Shown: positions 33,383-42,917, counted from the first letter of the stretch. The stretch: 64,000 nt of DNA from Desulfuromonas acetexigens (GCF_900111775.1 NZ_FOJJ01000003.1:33576-97575), one strand, 5' to 3'. The notes: generated by a model from the letters alone, not told the origin. Numbers and translations are program-made.

Positions 33383-33430
33383 GGCAACAAAAAAGCCCCC
33401 TTCCGAGTGGAAGAGGGCTTTTTTGTTGCC
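33383..33430. terminator. bidirectional terminator downstream of ilvE
   Basis: A 16-bp outer stem GGCAACAAAAAAGCCC (33383-33398) with GGGCTTTTTTGTTGCC (33415-33430), plus an inner CCTTCC/GGAAGA; T6 on either strand. Terminates ilvE 15 bp after its stop. Confidence 0.9.
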
Positions 33431-33444
33431 GCGGAGAGCGGAGA

Positions 33445-34509
33445 TCAGATCATTTCAACCCAGCCGTGTTGGTCGGGAAGTTTGCCGTACTGAATGCCGG
33501 TGAGCATGTCGTAGAGCCTTCCGGTCAATTCCCCCATCCGGCCGTCGCCGAGGGTCACGGTGCGGTCGCGGTAGGTGAACTGGCCGACGGGGGAAACGAC
33601 CGCCGCCGTGCCGGTACCAAAAGCTTCCTTGAGGCGGCCGTTGCCGGCGCCTTCGAGAATTTCATCGACGGAAAGCGCCCGCTCCTCGACCTGAAGCCCA
33701 AGCTCCTTGACCAGGGCAAGGATCGAGCGGCGGGTGATGCCGTCGAGGATGGTCCCCTTCAGTGGCGAGGTCACTACCTTGCCGTCATAAAGGAAGCAGA
33801 TGTTCATGCTGCCGACTTCCTCGACATACTTGCGCTCGACGGCATCGAGCCAGAGCACCTGATCGAAACCGAGGGCCGCCGCCTCCATCGAGGCTTTGAG
33901 GCTGGCGGCGTAGTTGCCGCCGGTCTTGGCCTCGCCGGTGCCGCCGGGGGCCGAGCGGACATAGCCGTCGGAGATATAGATCTTGACCGGACTGAAGCCG
34001 TTCTTGTAGTAGGCGCCGACCGGGGAGAGGATGATATAGAAGAGATATTTGCTGGAGGGATGCACCCCCAGATAGGGATCGGTAGCGATCATCGTCGGCC
34101 GGATGTAGAGGCTGGTGCCGAGGCTCTTGGGCACCCAGTCCGACTCCAGATGAATCAACGTCTTCAGCGCCTTGAGGACGAAATCGACATCGAGCTCGGG
34201 CATGCACATGCGCGCCGCGCTGCGATTGAAACGCTCGAAATTGTCCCGGGGGCGAAAGAGAGCGATATTCCCGTCCGGACGGCGGAAGGCTTTGAGCCCC
34301 TCGAAGATCTCCTGGGCGTAGTGCAGGACGGCACAGGATGGGTCGAGACTCAGGGGACCGTAAGGAACGATGCGCGGGGAATGCCAGCCCTCGCCGGCAT
34401 CGTAATCCATAAGAAACATGCGGTCGGTAAAGAGATTGCCGAAGCCCAGCTTCGATTCATCCTCGAAGAGCGACTTCTTCGCCGTCAGGGGCTGGATATC
34501 GATATTCAT
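33445..34509 (-). CDS. ilvE: branched-chain amino acid aminotransferase
   Basis: 354 residues from ATG 34509, with GGAGG upstream; the frame extends ten codons further without support. Fold-type IV PLP aminotransferase of the longer class (ilvE type II): LHYAQEIFEGLKAFRR, RSAARMCMPELD, YIRPTMIATDPYLGV, the PLP-lysine region AKTGGNYAASLKA (about 200) and the EVGSMNICFLYDG strand. It transfers amino groups between Leu/Ile/Val and 2-oxoglutarate, using glutamate made by the neighbouring synthase. Preceded by a promoter and an attenuator-like hairpin. Confidence 0.93.
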   Translation of the reverse strand: MNIDIQPLTAKKSLFEDESKLGFGNLFTDRMFLMDYDAGEGWHSPRIVPYGPLSLDPSCAVLHYAQEIFEGLKAFRRPDGNIALFRPRDNFERFNRSAARMCMPELDVDFVLKALKTLIHLESDWVPKSLGTSLYIRPTMIATDPYLGVHPSSKYLFYIILSPVGAYYKNGFSPVKIYISDGYVRSAPGGTGEAKTGGNYAASLKASMEAAALGFDQVLWLDAVERKYVEEVGSMNICFLYDGKVVTSPLKGTILDGITRRSILALVKELGLQVEERALSVDEILEGAGNGRLKEAFGTGTAAVVSPVGQFTYRDRTVTLGDGRMGELTGRLYDMLTGIQYGKLPDQHGWVEMI

Positions 34510-34583
34510 GCGTTCTCGCCTCCGGTCATGACTGAACAAACCTAAGTTTGATGCTTCGCGAAAAGCATCCTGTCGGCCGGCAA

Positions 34584-34620
34584 AGAAAAAACGCCAATTG
34601 CAGCAACGCGGCAGTTGGCG
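34584..34620 (-). promoter_or_regulatory. attenuator-like stem-loop in the ilvE leader
   Basis: Minus strand stem CGCCAACTGC / GCAATTGGCG (34620-34611 with 34600-34591) followed by TTTTTTC. It lies between the ilvE promoter and start, about 75 bases before the ATG, where an intrinsic terminator would stop ilvE transcription. A second small hairpin (GATGCTT/AAGCATC) follows it. Confidence 0.5.
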
Positions 34621-34649
34621 AGATTTTTTGCGACGCCATCACGTTTGGT

Positions 34650-34678
34650 TTATTATCACAACCGCAACGGTCGGGCAA
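34650..34678 (-). promoter_or_regulatory. sigma-70-type promoter of ilvE
   Basis: Minus strand TTGCCC (34678-34673), 17-bp spacer and TAATAA (34655-34650); leader of about 135 bases. Confidence 0.5.
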
Positions 34679-34682
34679 GGGA

Positions 34683-34719
34683 TTTAAAGGCGCCTCCCGG
34701 CGGTCTCCGCCAGGAGGCG
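34683..34719 (-). terminator. terminator of the small gene at 34720
   Basis: CGCCTCC..GGCGG (34691-34703) pairs with CCGCC..GGAGGCG (34707-34719), directly after the TGA; TTTAAAT follows on the minus strand. Confidence 0.7.
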
Positions 34720-34899
34720 TCAATCGACGCCGAGGTCATCCTCGCGGGTCAGGTGGACATCGCCGTAAAGGAGGTTTTTCGCGTTTTCCCGCTCTTCTTC
34801 CTGATGAAAACGCCGCACCAGCCGTTCGTATTCGGCTCGCTCCGTGAGACGGTTCGACAGCCGAAAGTCCTGTTCGTGAACCCGCCAGAGATCTTCCAT
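34720..34899 (-). CDS. small charged helical protein, unknown
   Basis: 59 residues from ATG 34899, supported by AAGGAG eight bases upstream and by a terminator directly after the stop. The open frame continues 47 codons upstream but with poor coding character. The product (MEDLWRVHEQDFRLSNRL..., FHQEEERENAKNLL, ending LGVD) is almost all helix, very charged, with no cysteine and no membrane segment. No family is recognised. It could be a small regulator or a coiled-coil dimer. Confidence 0.6.
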   Translation of the reverse strand: MEDLWRVHEQDFRLSNRLTERAEYERLVRRFHQEEERENAKNLLYGDVHLTREDDLGVD

Positions 34900-35091
34900 C
34901 GACAGACTCCTTCGCCAGAGGGAAAAGGGAATTATTACTTTGGATGGTAGCACCGGCGCGATGTCGGTCAAGGTATTTTTTACCCTTAGTGGTCGTTTTT
35001 TATTCATATCAAAAAATGCGGAGGGCGACCCCCTGGCCAATGGACATAAGCCGTGCTAGAAAATGGGAGTTGCCAAGAAAAGGAGAGCGGG

Positions 35092-35382
35092 ATGACCTAT
35101 GAAGAACTGCGTAAGGCCCGGGAGCTGTTCGGCCTGGGAGAACGGGCCGGACTGAAGGAGATCAAGGCCCGGCACCGGGTCCTGGTCAAAAGCCACCATC
35201 CGGACCGGAACAGCGACCACGTCCCGGAGCGGATCCGGGAGATCAACGCCGCCTACCGGATTTTGACCGAATATTGCGGCAACTACCGTTTCTGCTTCAC
35301 GCAGGAAGAGTTTCTCGAACAGAACCCGGAAGAGCGCCTGCGCCGGCAGTTCGCCCAGGATCCGGTGTGGGGCGGGAAGTGA
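35092..35382 (+). CDS. J-domain protein
   Basis: A 96-residue protein consisting mainly of a J domain: helix II with IKARHRVLVKSHHPDRNSD, containing the HPD tripeptide needed to stimulate DnaK ATPase, and helix III (IREINAAYRILTEY). There is no Gly/Phe region or zinc domain, so it is a short DnaJ-like co-chaperone, with a C-terminal tail of about 30 residues (FTQEEFLEQNPEERLRR). AGGAG precedes the ATG at 35092; the upstream extension of the frame is rejected. Convergent with carbonic anhydrase, six bases apart. Confidence 0.85.
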   Translation: MTYEELRKARELFGLGERAGLKEIKARHRVLVKSHHPDRNSDHVPERIREINAAYRILTEYCGNYRFCFTQEEFLEQNPEERLRRQFAQDPVWGGK

Positions 35383-35388
35383 CGAAAA

Positions 35389-36012
35389 TCAGCTGATCAG
35401 CTCGAAGAGCTGGGTGGCGTCGTTGAAGTTGTAGATTTCGCCGGTCTCGATGATGTAATGCCAGCCGTGGATGTTGAGCTTGCCCTGGCGATAGCGCTCG
35501 GCCACATAGGGATAGGTCAGCAGGTTTTTCATCTGCACCAGCACGTTGACCTGCTCGGTAAGCCACTCGCGCTCCTCGGGAGAGTCGCCGGTCATCAAGC
35601 GATCGACCCGGCCCTTGACCTCCCGGGACACTTCCAGCCACTTGCGCACATGGGGCAAATGATCGAGCCGTTCCGGCGGCAGATTGAGGGCGGCGCAACC
35701 GCCGCAGTTGGAATGACCGCAGATGACGATGGTGTCGACTTCGAGGGCAAGGACGGCATATTCGATGACCGAGGTGGTGGCGACGTACTCCTCGGTCTGG
35801 CGGTAGGGAGGGACGATGTTGGCGATATTGCGAACGATGAAGAGTTCACCGGGATCGGTCTGGGTGATGAGATTGGGCACCACCCGCGAATCGGAGCAGC
35901 CGATAAAGAGCGTGTGCGGATTCTGTTTACGGCAGATATCCTGGAAGAGCTGGCGGTGGCGCTCGAAATCTTCCGCCATAAATTTCATGTAGCCGTTGAA
36001 CAGTCGTTCCAT
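35389..36012 (-). CDS. beta-class carbonic anhydrase
   Basis: A 207-residue zinc enzyme interconverting CO2 and bicarbonate. Zinc ligands: Cys in FIGCSDSRVVP (about 39), with the Asp-Arg dyad, and His-x2-Cys in ICGHSNCGGCAALN (about 98-104). The C-terminal WHYIIETGEIYNFN segment is also typical. Full length for the plant-like beta class. No signal peptide, so cytosolic, supplying bicarbonate for carboxylations. Monocistronic, convergent with the J-domain gene. Confidence 0.93.
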   Translation of the reverse strand: MERLFNGYMKFMAEDFERHRQLFQDICRKQNPHTLFIGCSDSRVVPNLITQTDPGELFIVRNIANIVPPYRQTEEYVATTSVIEYAVLALEVDTIVICGHSNCGGCAALNLPPERLDHLPHVRKWLEVSREVKGRVDRLMTGDSPEEREWLTEQVNVLVQMKNLLTYPYVAERYRQGKLNIHGWHYIIETGEIYNFNDATQLFELIS

Positions 36013-36110
36013 CGCGCCTCCCGGAAAAGAAACCAGAGTGATTTACTGGGCGTTCTCTTCGGGAAAATAGCCGGGCCGGGGCAGGCTGTCAAGCCTCGAA
36101 TCCCGACAGC

Positions 36111-36833
36111 TCAATGAGCCAGCCCGAGAAATTGAAGAGCCGTCTCCAGTTCGCGGTTGACGATCTGCTCCCAGCGAATGCCGAAGGACTCCAGTTCCCG
36201 CAGGGCCACCTCGAATTCGCCGACCCCCTGGGCGATATGGGCGTCGCTGCCGATCGTCACCGGCGCTCCCAACTCAGCGCAGAGGCGGATGATCTCCCGG
36301 CAGTTGACGCAACTTCCCTTGCGGCTGATGACGAAGGAGGAGTTGTTGATCTCCAGCGCGGTGCCGGTGGCGACGCTCCCCTCCACCACCGCGCGATGGT
36401 CGATGGGGAAATTGGGGTTGCCGGGATGGGAGATGACCTTGACCCGGGGGTTCTCCATCACCGCCAGGAGCGCCCGGGTGTTTTCCGCCACGCCCCGTCC
36501 GTCGAAACCGCAGTCCTCGTGGAACCCCGCCATCACCAGATCGAGACGCTCCAACAGGTGCTCGTCGAGATCGAGCCGCCCGACCCCGAGAATGTTGGCC
36601 TCGATACCGCGCAGCACCCGCACCCCGTGCAACATTTCGGGGATAAAGCGCAAAGCGGCAAAGTGATAGGGATGGGGCCCTCCCGGCAGAGCCGGGCCAT
36701 GATCGGTCATGGCGACCATGCGCAACCCCCGCTGGGCCGCCTCCATGGCGATCTCGTTGATGGTGCTGTAGGCATGACCGGAAGCCAGGGTATGGACATG
36801 CAGATCGGCCTGGGGATGGTGCGGATACGCCAT
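36111..36833 (-). CDS. PHP-domain phosphoesterase (YcdX-like)
   Basis: 240 residues from ATG 36833 (GGGAGG upstream). PHP metal-binding motifs in order: ADLHVHT (motif I, about 9-15), MTDHGPALPG (motif II), a single Glu/His region GIEANILG, VISHPGNPNFPID (motif III) and IGSDAHIAQ (motif IV). The size and the HPYHFAALRFIP segment place it with the YcdX-like trinuclear-zinc phosphatases. Substrate unknown. It starts about 160 bp from the divergent radical SAM gene, with which it shares the upstream region. Confidence 0.87.
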   Translation of the reverse strand: MAYPHHPQADLHVHTLASGHAYSTINEIAMEAAQRGLRMVAMTDHGPALPGGPHPYHFAALRFIPEMLHGVRVLRGIEANILGVGRLDLDEHLLERLDLVMAGFHEDCGFDGRGVAENTRALLAVMENPRVKVISHPGNPNFPIDHRAVVEGSVATGTALEINNSSFVISRKGSCVNCREIIRLCAELGAPVTIGSDAHIAQGVGEFEVALRELESFGIRWEQIVNRELETALQFLGLAH

Positions 36834-36996
36834 GAAAATGCCTCCCGGATGAGTCGTGAGAAGGCGTATACATAACACAGCTTGTCGGAAATGACCAGTC
36901 TCCCAAGATGAAGATGCGCGCAAATGCCTTGTCGGCCGGGGCGGGGCGTGATATTTATTGTAGTCTTGCTTAAACCTCGCATTCGACAGGCCAGCC

Positions 36997-39549
36997 ATGC
37001 AAACCACCGACATCTCCCCGCAAATCACCCGCCCCGCCCGCTATCTCGGCGGTGAACTGGGGAGCCTGCGCAAAGACCCCGCGACCGTGGAACTCACCGT
37101 CGCCCTGGCCTTCCCCGACGTCTACGAAGTGGGGATGAGCCACCTCGGCCTGGCGATCCTCTACCATCTGCTCAACGCCCGGGACGGCATCGCCGCCGAG
37201 CGGGTCTACGCCCCCTGGCCGGACATGGCGACAGAGCTGCGCACCACGAACCGCCCCCTGACGACCCTGGAATCGGGCCGTCCCCTGGCGACCTGCGACA
37301 TCGTCGGCTTCACCCTGCAATACGAACTCTCCTACAGCAACGTCCTGGCCATGCTCGACCTAGCCGGCATCCCCCGTCGCCGCGAGACGCGAAGCGCGGA
37401 GATGCCGCTGATTCTGGTCGGCGGCCCCTGCGCCTTCAATCCCGAGCCGCTGGCCGACTTCATCGACGCGGCGGTCATCGGCGACGCCGAAGAGGCTCTG
37501 GTCGAAGTGGCGCAGGCGGTGCTGGCCGCGAAACAGGCGGGGGAATCCCGAGAACGCCTGCTTGAACGCCTGGCAGCCATCGAAGGGGTCTACGTCCCCT
37601 CTTTTTTCGCCGTCGACTACCAGGCGGACGGCCGCATCGCCGCCATCCGTCCGCTACGGGAGGGCTACGTTAAAGTCCGCCGGCGCTTTCTCGCCGATCT
37701 CGACGGCGCGCCCTATCCGACCCGCCCCATCGTCCCTTTCATGAACACCGTGCACGACCGGGTAGCGGTGGAAATCGCCCGCGGCTGCACCCGCGGCTGC
37801 CGCTTCTGCCAGGCCGGCTACATCTACCGGCCGGTGCGGGAACGAAGTCCGGGGCGCATCGTCTCGATCATCGAGGACTCCCTGGCCCATTCGGGCTACG
37901 AGGAAGTCTCCCTCCTCTCCCTTTCCACCGGCGACTTCACCTGCATCGAGCCGCTGCTTAAAGAGCTGATGACCCGCCATGCGGATGACAAGGTGGCGAT
38001 CTCCTTCCCCAGCCTGCGCGTCGGCTCCCTCACCGAAGGATTGATGGAGGAGATCAAGAAGGTGCGCAAGACCGGCTTCACCCTCGCCCCGGAGGCAGGG
38101 AGCGAACGCCTGCGGCAAAGCATCAACAAGGGGATCACCGAAGCGGATCTGCTCGATACCACCCGCAGCGCTTTCGCCCTCGGCTGGCGCATCATCAAGC
38201 TCTATTTCATGATGGGCCTGCCGACGGAAACGGATGCCGACCTCGACGCCATCGTCGATCTGGCGGGCCAGGTCAAGCGCACCGGCAAGGGCACGCCCGG
38301 CGGCGCCGACGTCAATGTCGCGGTCTCGACCTTCGTCCCCAAGGCGCACACCCCTTTCCAGTGGGAAGCGCAGCTTGGCATCGACGAAACCCTGCGCCGT
38401 CAGCAACGACTGCGCGACGGCCTGCGCCAGAAGAAATTACGCCTGAAATGGCACGACGCCCGCCTCTCCTTCATGGAGGGGGTCTTCGCCCGGGGGGACC
38501 GCCGTCTCGGCGCGGTGCTGGAACAGGCCGTGGATCGCGGCTGCGGTTTCGACGGCTGGCACGAGCACTTCCGCTTCGACGCCTGGGAGGAGGCCTTTGC
38601 CGCCTGCGCCATCGAGCCGACCTGGTATCTGCGTGAGCGAATGGAAGATGAAATCCTCCCCTGGGAGCACATCGACTGCGGCATCCCCAAGAGCTTCTTC
38701 GCCGCCGAGCGTCGCCGCTCGCGGGGGGGCGACCCCACCCCCGACTGCCGGGGGGGCAAGTGCCACGGCTGCGGCATCTGCGACTTTGAAACCTTACGCA
38801 TGCGTCTGATCGACGATGTCCACATGCCGCCGCGCCCACCGGCCCGGGAACAGTTCACCCCCGACCAGGAAGGACGCTACCGGCTGCGGTTGCGCCTCGC
38901 CAAGGACGGCCGGGCACGGATGATCTCCCATCTCGAATTCATGAACGTCGTGCAGCGGGCGGTGCGCCGGGCCGGACTCCCCCTGCGCTTTTCCCAGGGC
39001 TTTCATCCGGCGCCGCGCATTTCCTTCCCCGACGCCCTGCCTACCGGGGTGGCGAGCGATGCCGAGATCATCGACCTGGAACTCTATCGTCCGGTCGAGG
39101 CCGAGGAAGCGGTCCTTGCCCTCGATGCCCAACTTCCCGAAGGATTGCGGATTCTCGCGGGCGCCCTGGTCGACTGGCGCACCCCGGCGCCGGCCACCAG
39201 CATCGCCGCCTCCGTCTATCATGTGCGTCTGCCGTCACAGCCGCCGGCCGATCTGGACGACCGCCTCGCCGCCTTTCTTGCCGCCGAGCATGTGCCCGCG
39301 CTGCGTGACAAAGGGGACGGCCGAAGGGTCGAAGTCGACCTGCGGCCGGGCGTGGTGGAGCTCAAGCGGCGGCAGGGTGAACTGATCCTGACCCTGGCCA
39401 AAGGCAGCCCGACCCTGCTCGCCGGGCACCTGCTCGGCCTGGAGATCGATCAGGCGCGCCGGCTCGACATCCGCAAGACCGACGTGCGCCTCGTTGAAGG
39501 CGCGGCGGGGGCCGGAAGCGAAGAAAAATTTCACTGCGAACCACTATAG
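36997..39549 (+). CDS. TIGR03960-type B12-binding-like radical SAM protein fused to DUF2344
   Basis: 850 residues. The N-terminal half is the TIGR03960 radical SAM protein: a B12-like Rossmann region (VALAFPDVYEVGMSHLGLAI about 30-49, LVGGPCAFNPEPLADF), then the CX3CX2C motif in RGCTRGCRFCQAGY (near 262-272), EVSLLSLSTGDF and APEAGSERLRQ. A zinc-like CRGGKCHGCGICD cluster (near 585) links to the C-terminal DUF2344/TIGR03936 domain (LRLAKDGRARMISHLEFM, GFHPAPRISFP). The two parts are one gene or neighbours in many bacteria, usually next to rng, as here. Likely RNA or ribosome-related modification; reaction unknown. Confidence 0.9.
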   Translation: MQTTDISPQITRPARYLGGELGSLRKDPATVELTVALAFPDVYEVGMSHLGLAILYHLLNARDGIAAERVYAPWPDMATELRTTNRPLTTLESGRPLATCDIVGFTLQYELSYSNVLAMLDLAGIPRRRETRSAEMPLILVGGPCAFNPEPLADFIDAAVIGDAEEALVEVAQAVLAAKQAGESRERLLERLAAIEGVYVPSFFAVDYQADGRIAAIRPLREGYVKVRRRFLADLDGAPYPTRPIVPFMNTVHDRVAVEIARGCTRGCRFCQAGYIYRPVRERSPGRIVSIIEDSLAHSGYEEVSLLSLSTGDFTCIEPLLKELMTRHADDKVAISFPSLRVGSLTEGLMEEIKKVRKTGFTLAPEAGSERLRQSINKGITEADLLDTTRSAFALGWRIIKLYFMMGLPTETDADLDAIVDLAGQVKRTGKGTPGGADVNVAVSTFVPKAHTPFQWEAQLGIDETLRRQQRLRDGLRQKKLRLKWHDARLSFMEGVFARGDRRLGAVLEQAVDRGCGFDGWHEHFRFDAWEEAFAACAIEPTWYLRERMEDEILPWEHIDCGIPKSFFAAERRRSRGGDPTPDCRGGKCHGCGICDFETLRMRLIDDVHMPPRPPAREQFTPDQEGRYRLRLRLAKDGRARMISHLEFMNVVQRAVRRAGLPLRFSQGFHPAPRISFPDALPTGVASDAEIIDLELYRPVEAEEAVLALDAQLPEGLRILAGALVDWRTPAPATSIAASVYHVRLPSQPPADLDDRLAAFLAAEHVPALRDKGDGRRVEVDLRPGVVELKRRQGELILTLAKGSPTLLAGHLLGLEIDQARRLDIRKTDVRLVEGAAGAGSEEKFHCEPL

Positions 39550-39594
39550 AAATACCGAGCTTTTCCTATTCATCTTCAGACAAACGGAGGTCCC

Positions 39595-41109
39595 ATGGCC
39601 AAGGAACTGGTCATCAACACCACCTCCCACGAAACCCGGGTCGCCCTGCTGGAAAGCGGCCACATCGCCGAACTCTACATCGAGCGCACCCGGGAACGGG
39701 GGATCGTGGGCAACATCTACCTCGGCAAGGTCATCCGCGTGCTTCCGGGCATGCAGGCGGCCTTCGTCGACATCGGCCTGGAAAAGGCCGCCTTTCTCTA
39801 TGTCGCCGACGTACTCGACGAAATGGAGGCGGTCGAGCAGTTCATCGAGGGGGGCAGCTCCCACGCCAAGCCCGAGGACGACGGCGGCAAGCCGGAACGC
39901 CCGCCCCTGCCGCCGATCGAGGATCTGCTTCAGGAAGGGCAGGAAATCCTCGTCCAGGTCGCCAAGGAACCCCTCGGCACCAAGGGCGCCCGCATCACCT
40001 CGCACATCTCCCTCCCCGGGCGGCACCTGGTCTACATGCCGACCGTCGATCACATCGGCATCTCGCGGCGCATCGAAAACGAAGAAGAGAAGGACCGCCT
40101 GCGGCGCATCGTCGAGGAAATCCGCCCCTTGGGCACCGGCTTCATCGTGCGCACCGCCGCCGAAGGCAAGAGCGAAGAGGATCTGCGCGCCGACATGCAG
40201 TTTCTCGTCGGGCTCTGGAAGGAAATCGCCCAGCGGCGGGAAGATCGTCGTGCCACCTGCCTGATCCACTCGGATCTCGACGTCACAAGTAAGGTGCTGC
40301 GCGACATCCTCACCGAAGACGTCAGCCGCATCGTCGTCGACTCGCAGGTCGAATACAACAAGATCGTCCGCTTTCTCGGCACCTTCATGCCCAAGTTGCA
40401 ATACGTCATCGAGCTCTACGATGAAACCGAGCCGATCTTCGACGCCTTCGGCCTGGAAGTGGAGATTGCCCGCGCCCTGGGGCGCAAGGTCTGGCTCAAG
40501 AGCGGCGGGCACATCATCATCGAGCAGACCGAGGCGCTGACCGCCGTCGACGTCAACACCGGACGCTTCGTCGGCAAGCACAACCTGGAAGACACCATCC
40601 TCAAGACCAATCTCGAAGCGGTCAAGGAGATCGCCTTTCAGCTGCGCCTGCGCAACATCGGCGGTCTGATCATCATCGACTTTATCGACATGGAAAAGGA
40701 AGTCCACCGGGAAAAGGTCCACTCGGCCCTGGAGGAAGCGCTGAAAAACGACAAGGCCAAGACCAACATCCTCAAGATTTCCGAGTTGGGCCTAGTGGAG
40801 ATGACCCGCAAGCGGGTACGGGAAAGCATCGGCCGCACCCTCTGCGAGCCCTGCCCCTATTGCGAGGGGAAGGGCTACGTCAAGAGCCGGGTCACCACCG
40901 TTTACGAAATTTTCCGCGACCTGCGCCGGGAAATTCCCGGGCTGCCCGGCAGCCGCCTGAGCCTGCTGGTCCATCCGGACATCGCCGCGCTCCTTTACGA
41001 TGAAGAACGCGCCGGCATCGAGGAACTGGAGCAACTCTTCGCCAAACAGATCAGCATCACCGCCCGTCCCGGCTATCACTTGGAAGAATTCGAAATCGTC
41101 ATGGAATAA
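39595..41109 (+). CDS. rng: ribonuclease G
   Basis: A 504-residue endoribonuclease processing rRNA 5' ends and mRNAs. N-terminal S1 domain (ERGIVGNIYLGKVIRVLPGMQAAFVDIG about 24-52, read in pieces), RNase-H-like and 5' sensor regions, catalytic acidic residues in TAVDVNTGRF and FIDM (Asp near 318 and 362), and the zinc-link CEPCPYCEGKGY (near 418). Long insert GGSSHAKPEDDGGK in the S1 region. GGAGG before the ATG. It lies between the radical SAM gene and rplU-rpmA, a conserved order. Confidence 0.95.
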   Translation: MAKELVINTTSHETRVALLESGHIAELYIERTRERGIVGNIYLGKVIRVLPGMQAAFVDIGLEKAAFLYVADVLDEMEAVEQFIEGGSSHAKPEDDGGKPERPPLPPIEDLLQEGQEILVQVAKEPLGTKGARITSHISLPGRHLVYMPTVDHIGISRRIENEEEKDRLRRIVEEIRPLGTGFIVRTAAEGKSEEDLRADMQFLVGLWKEIAQRREDRRATCLIHSDLDVTSKVLRDILTEDVSRIVVDSQVEYNKIVRFLGTFMPKLQYVIELYDETEPIFDAFGLEVEIARALGRKVWLKSGGHIIIEQTEALTAVDVNTGRFVGKHNLEDTILKTNLEAVKEIAFQLRLRNIGGLIIIDFIDMEKEVHREKVHSALEEALKNDKAKTNILKISELGLVEMTRKRVRESIGRTLCEPCPYCEGKGYVKSRVTTVYEIFRDLRREIPGLPGSRLSLLVHPDIAALLYDEERAGIEELEQLFAKQISITARPGYHLEEFEIVME

Positions 41110-41117
41110 GATTCCCC

Positions 41118-41146
41118 TTGACAGAGGCGGAGCCGGCAAATATAGT
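41118..41146 (+). promoter_or_regulatory. promoter of rplU-rpmA
   Basis: TTGACA (41118-41123), 17-bp spacer and TATAGT (41141-41146), 48 bp before the rplU ATG. Close to consensus, as expected for ribosomal protein genes. Confidence 0.85.
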
Positions 41147-41193
41147 GCCTTTTCGTCTTTAAAGGACAACAAACCGAGAGCGAGGTGAATTGC

Positions 41194-41502
41194 ATGTACG
41201 CGGTAATCAAGACCGGAGGAAAACAGTACAAAGTTTCCGAAGGAGACCTGCTGAAGGTCGAGAAAATCGAAGGTGAGGTGGGTAGCACCATCGAGCTGAG
41301 CGAAGTCCTCATGGTCGGCGGAGAAGAGGTTAAAATCGGGACACCTCTATTGCCTGGCGCGAAAGTCAGCGCGCGCATCGTGGAGCAGGGCAAGGACAAG
41401 AAAGTCCTCGTCTTCCACTCCCGGCGCCGGAAGACCCAGCGCAAGATGTATGGACACCGTCAACCGATCACCCGCCTGAAGATCACAGGCATCGAGGCTT
41501 AA
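41194..41502 (+). CDS. rplU: 50S ribosomal protein L21
   Basis: 102 residues from ATG 41194, chosen over an ATT/GTG-type start three codons upstream because [14 protein letters not shown] is the invariant L21 N-terminus and GAGGTG lies six bases ahead. [15 protein letters not shown] near residues 75-90 is the RNA-binding end. It binds 23S rRNA in the large subunit. Followed by rpmA after 12 bp, in its usual operon. Confidence 0.98.
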   Translation: MYAVIKTGGKQYKVSEGDLLKVEKIEGEVGSTIELSEVLMVGGEEVKIGTPLLPGAKVSARIVEQGKDKKVLVFHSRRRKTQRKMYGHRQPITRLKITGIEA

Positions 41503-41514
41503 GGAGGCTTACCC

Positions 41515-41772
41515 ATGGCACACAAAAAGGGCGTCGGCAGCTCCAAGAACGGCCGCGACAGCGCCGGCCAACGGCTGGGTGTGAAGCGGTTCGGTGGCCA
41601 GCAGGTCACCGCGGGGTCGATTCTGGTCCGCCAGCGCGGCACCACCTTTCATCCCGGCAACAACGTCGGCTGCGGCAAGGACTACACCTTGTACGCGCTG
41701 ATCGACGGCGTGGTCAAATTCGAGCGCAAGGACAAGCTGCGCAAGAAAATCAGCGTCTACACCGCTGAGTAA
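41515..41772 (+). CDS. rpmA: 50S ribosomal protein L27
   Basis: 85 residues, starting [15 protein letters not shown], the flexible N-terminus that reaches the peptidyl-transferase centre; [23 protein letters not shown] is diagnostic. No N-terminal cleavable extension of the Firmicute type. Preceded by AAGGAGG. Followed by a strong intrinsic terminator, so the ribosomal pair is transcriptionally separated from obgE downstream. Confidence 0.98.
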   Translation: MAHKKGVGSSKNGRDSAGQRLGVKRFGGQQVTAGSILVRQRGTTFHPGNNVGCGKDYTLYALIDGVVKFERKDKLRKKISVYTAE

Positions 41773-41801
41773 CGGCCCGCCGGCGGAGTCGCCGAAAAAC
41801 T

Positions 41802-41840
41802 CGAAGCCCGAGGTTCGTCTTTTAGAACTTCGGGCTTTTT
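41802..41840 (+). terminator. intrinsic terminator after rpmA
   Basis: Stem CGAAGCCCGAGGTTC (41802-41816) with GAACTTCGGGCTT (41825-41837), then T6. Confidence 0.9.
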
Positions 41841-41876
41841 TCTTAATTACCGGCTACGGCCAGGCAAGTAGTGATC

Positions 41877-42917
41877 ATGAAATTCGTTGATGAAGTCAAA
41901 ATCCATGTCAAGTCCGGCGATGGCGGACGCGGCTGTCTCTCCTTCCGCCGCGAGAAGTTCATCCCTCTGGGTGGTCCCGACGGCGGCGACGGCGGCAATG
42001 GCGGCAACGTCTGGTTCTGCGTCGACAGCGGCCTGTCGACCCTCCTCGACTTCCGCTACAAGGTCCATTACAAAGCGGAGCGCGGCGCTCACGGCATGGG
42101 TAAGAACCGTCACGGCAAAGGCGGCGAGGATCTCTTCATCAGCGTCCCCCCCGGTACCCTGATCTACGATGACGACAGCGGCGAACTGCTCGCCGACCTC
42201 ACCGCCAAAGATCAGCAAATGCTGCTGCTCAAGGGGGGCATGGGCGGTCGCGGCAACGCTCGCTTCATGACCAGCACCAACCGCGCCCCGCGCCACACCC
42301 AACCGGGAATGCCGGGGGAGGAGCGCAATCTGCGCCTGCAACTCAAGCTGCTCGCCGATGTCGGTCTGGTCGGCATGCCCAACGCCGGCAAATCGACCCT
42401 GATCTCCTCCGTTTCGGCGGCGCGGCCGAAGATCGCCGACTATCCCTTCACCACGTTGATCCCCAACCTCGGCGTGGTTGCCTACGGCGGCTATAAATCC
42501 TTCGTCATGGCCGATATCCCCGGCCTCATCCAGGGCGCCAGCGAAGGGCACGGCCTCGGCACTCGCTTCCTGCGCCATGTGGAGCGGACCAATCTCTTTC
42601 TGCACCTGGTCGACGCCTCTTCCATGCAGGAAGGGGATCCCATCGAAAATTTCGAAATTATCAACCGCGAGCTGGAGCGGCACGATCCCGAACTCCTCGC
42701 CAAGCAGCAGTTCGTGGTGCTGACCAAGCAGGACATCACCGAGGTCCGCGAACGCCTGAGCGAACTGGTCCCCTACTTTGAAGCGAAAGGCTACCGGGTT
42801 TTCCCCCTCTCCGCCGCCACCGGCGACGGCACCCGGGCGCTGGTCGAGGCCGTCGGCCTGGAGCTGGAGCGCCTGCGCCGGGAAGGGGCGCCGGAGGATC
42901 CGCCGGAGCTGCCTTGA
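41877..42917 (+). CDS. obgE: ribosome-associated GTPase Obg
   Basis: 346 residues from ATG 41877 (a GTG at 41871 is possible). N-terminal glycine-rich Obg domain ([27 protein letters not shown]), G1 loop [12 protein letters not shown] (about 165-176), switch region [11 protein letters not shown]3 [12 protein letters not shown] and G4 TKQD. It lacks the C-terminal OCT extension. Acts in large-subunit maturation and stress response. Conserved order rplU-rpmA-obgE-proB-proA. Confidence 0.97.
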   Translation: MKFVDEVKIHVKSGDGGRGCLSFRREKFIPLGGPDGGDGGNGGNVWFCVDSGLSTLLDFRYKVHYKAERGAHGMGKNRHGKGGEDLFISVPPGTLIYDDDSGELLADLTAKDQQMLLLKGGMGGRGNARFMTSTNRAPRHTQPGMPGEERNLRLQLKLLADVGLVGMPNAGKSTLISSVSAARPKIADYPFTTLIPNLGVVAYGGYKSFVMADIPGLIQGASEGHGLGTRFLRHVERTNLFLHLVDASSMQEGDPIENFEIINRELERHDPELLAKQQFVVLTKQDITEVRERLSELVPYFEAKGYRVFPLSAATGDGTRALVEAVGLELERLRREGAPEDPPELP

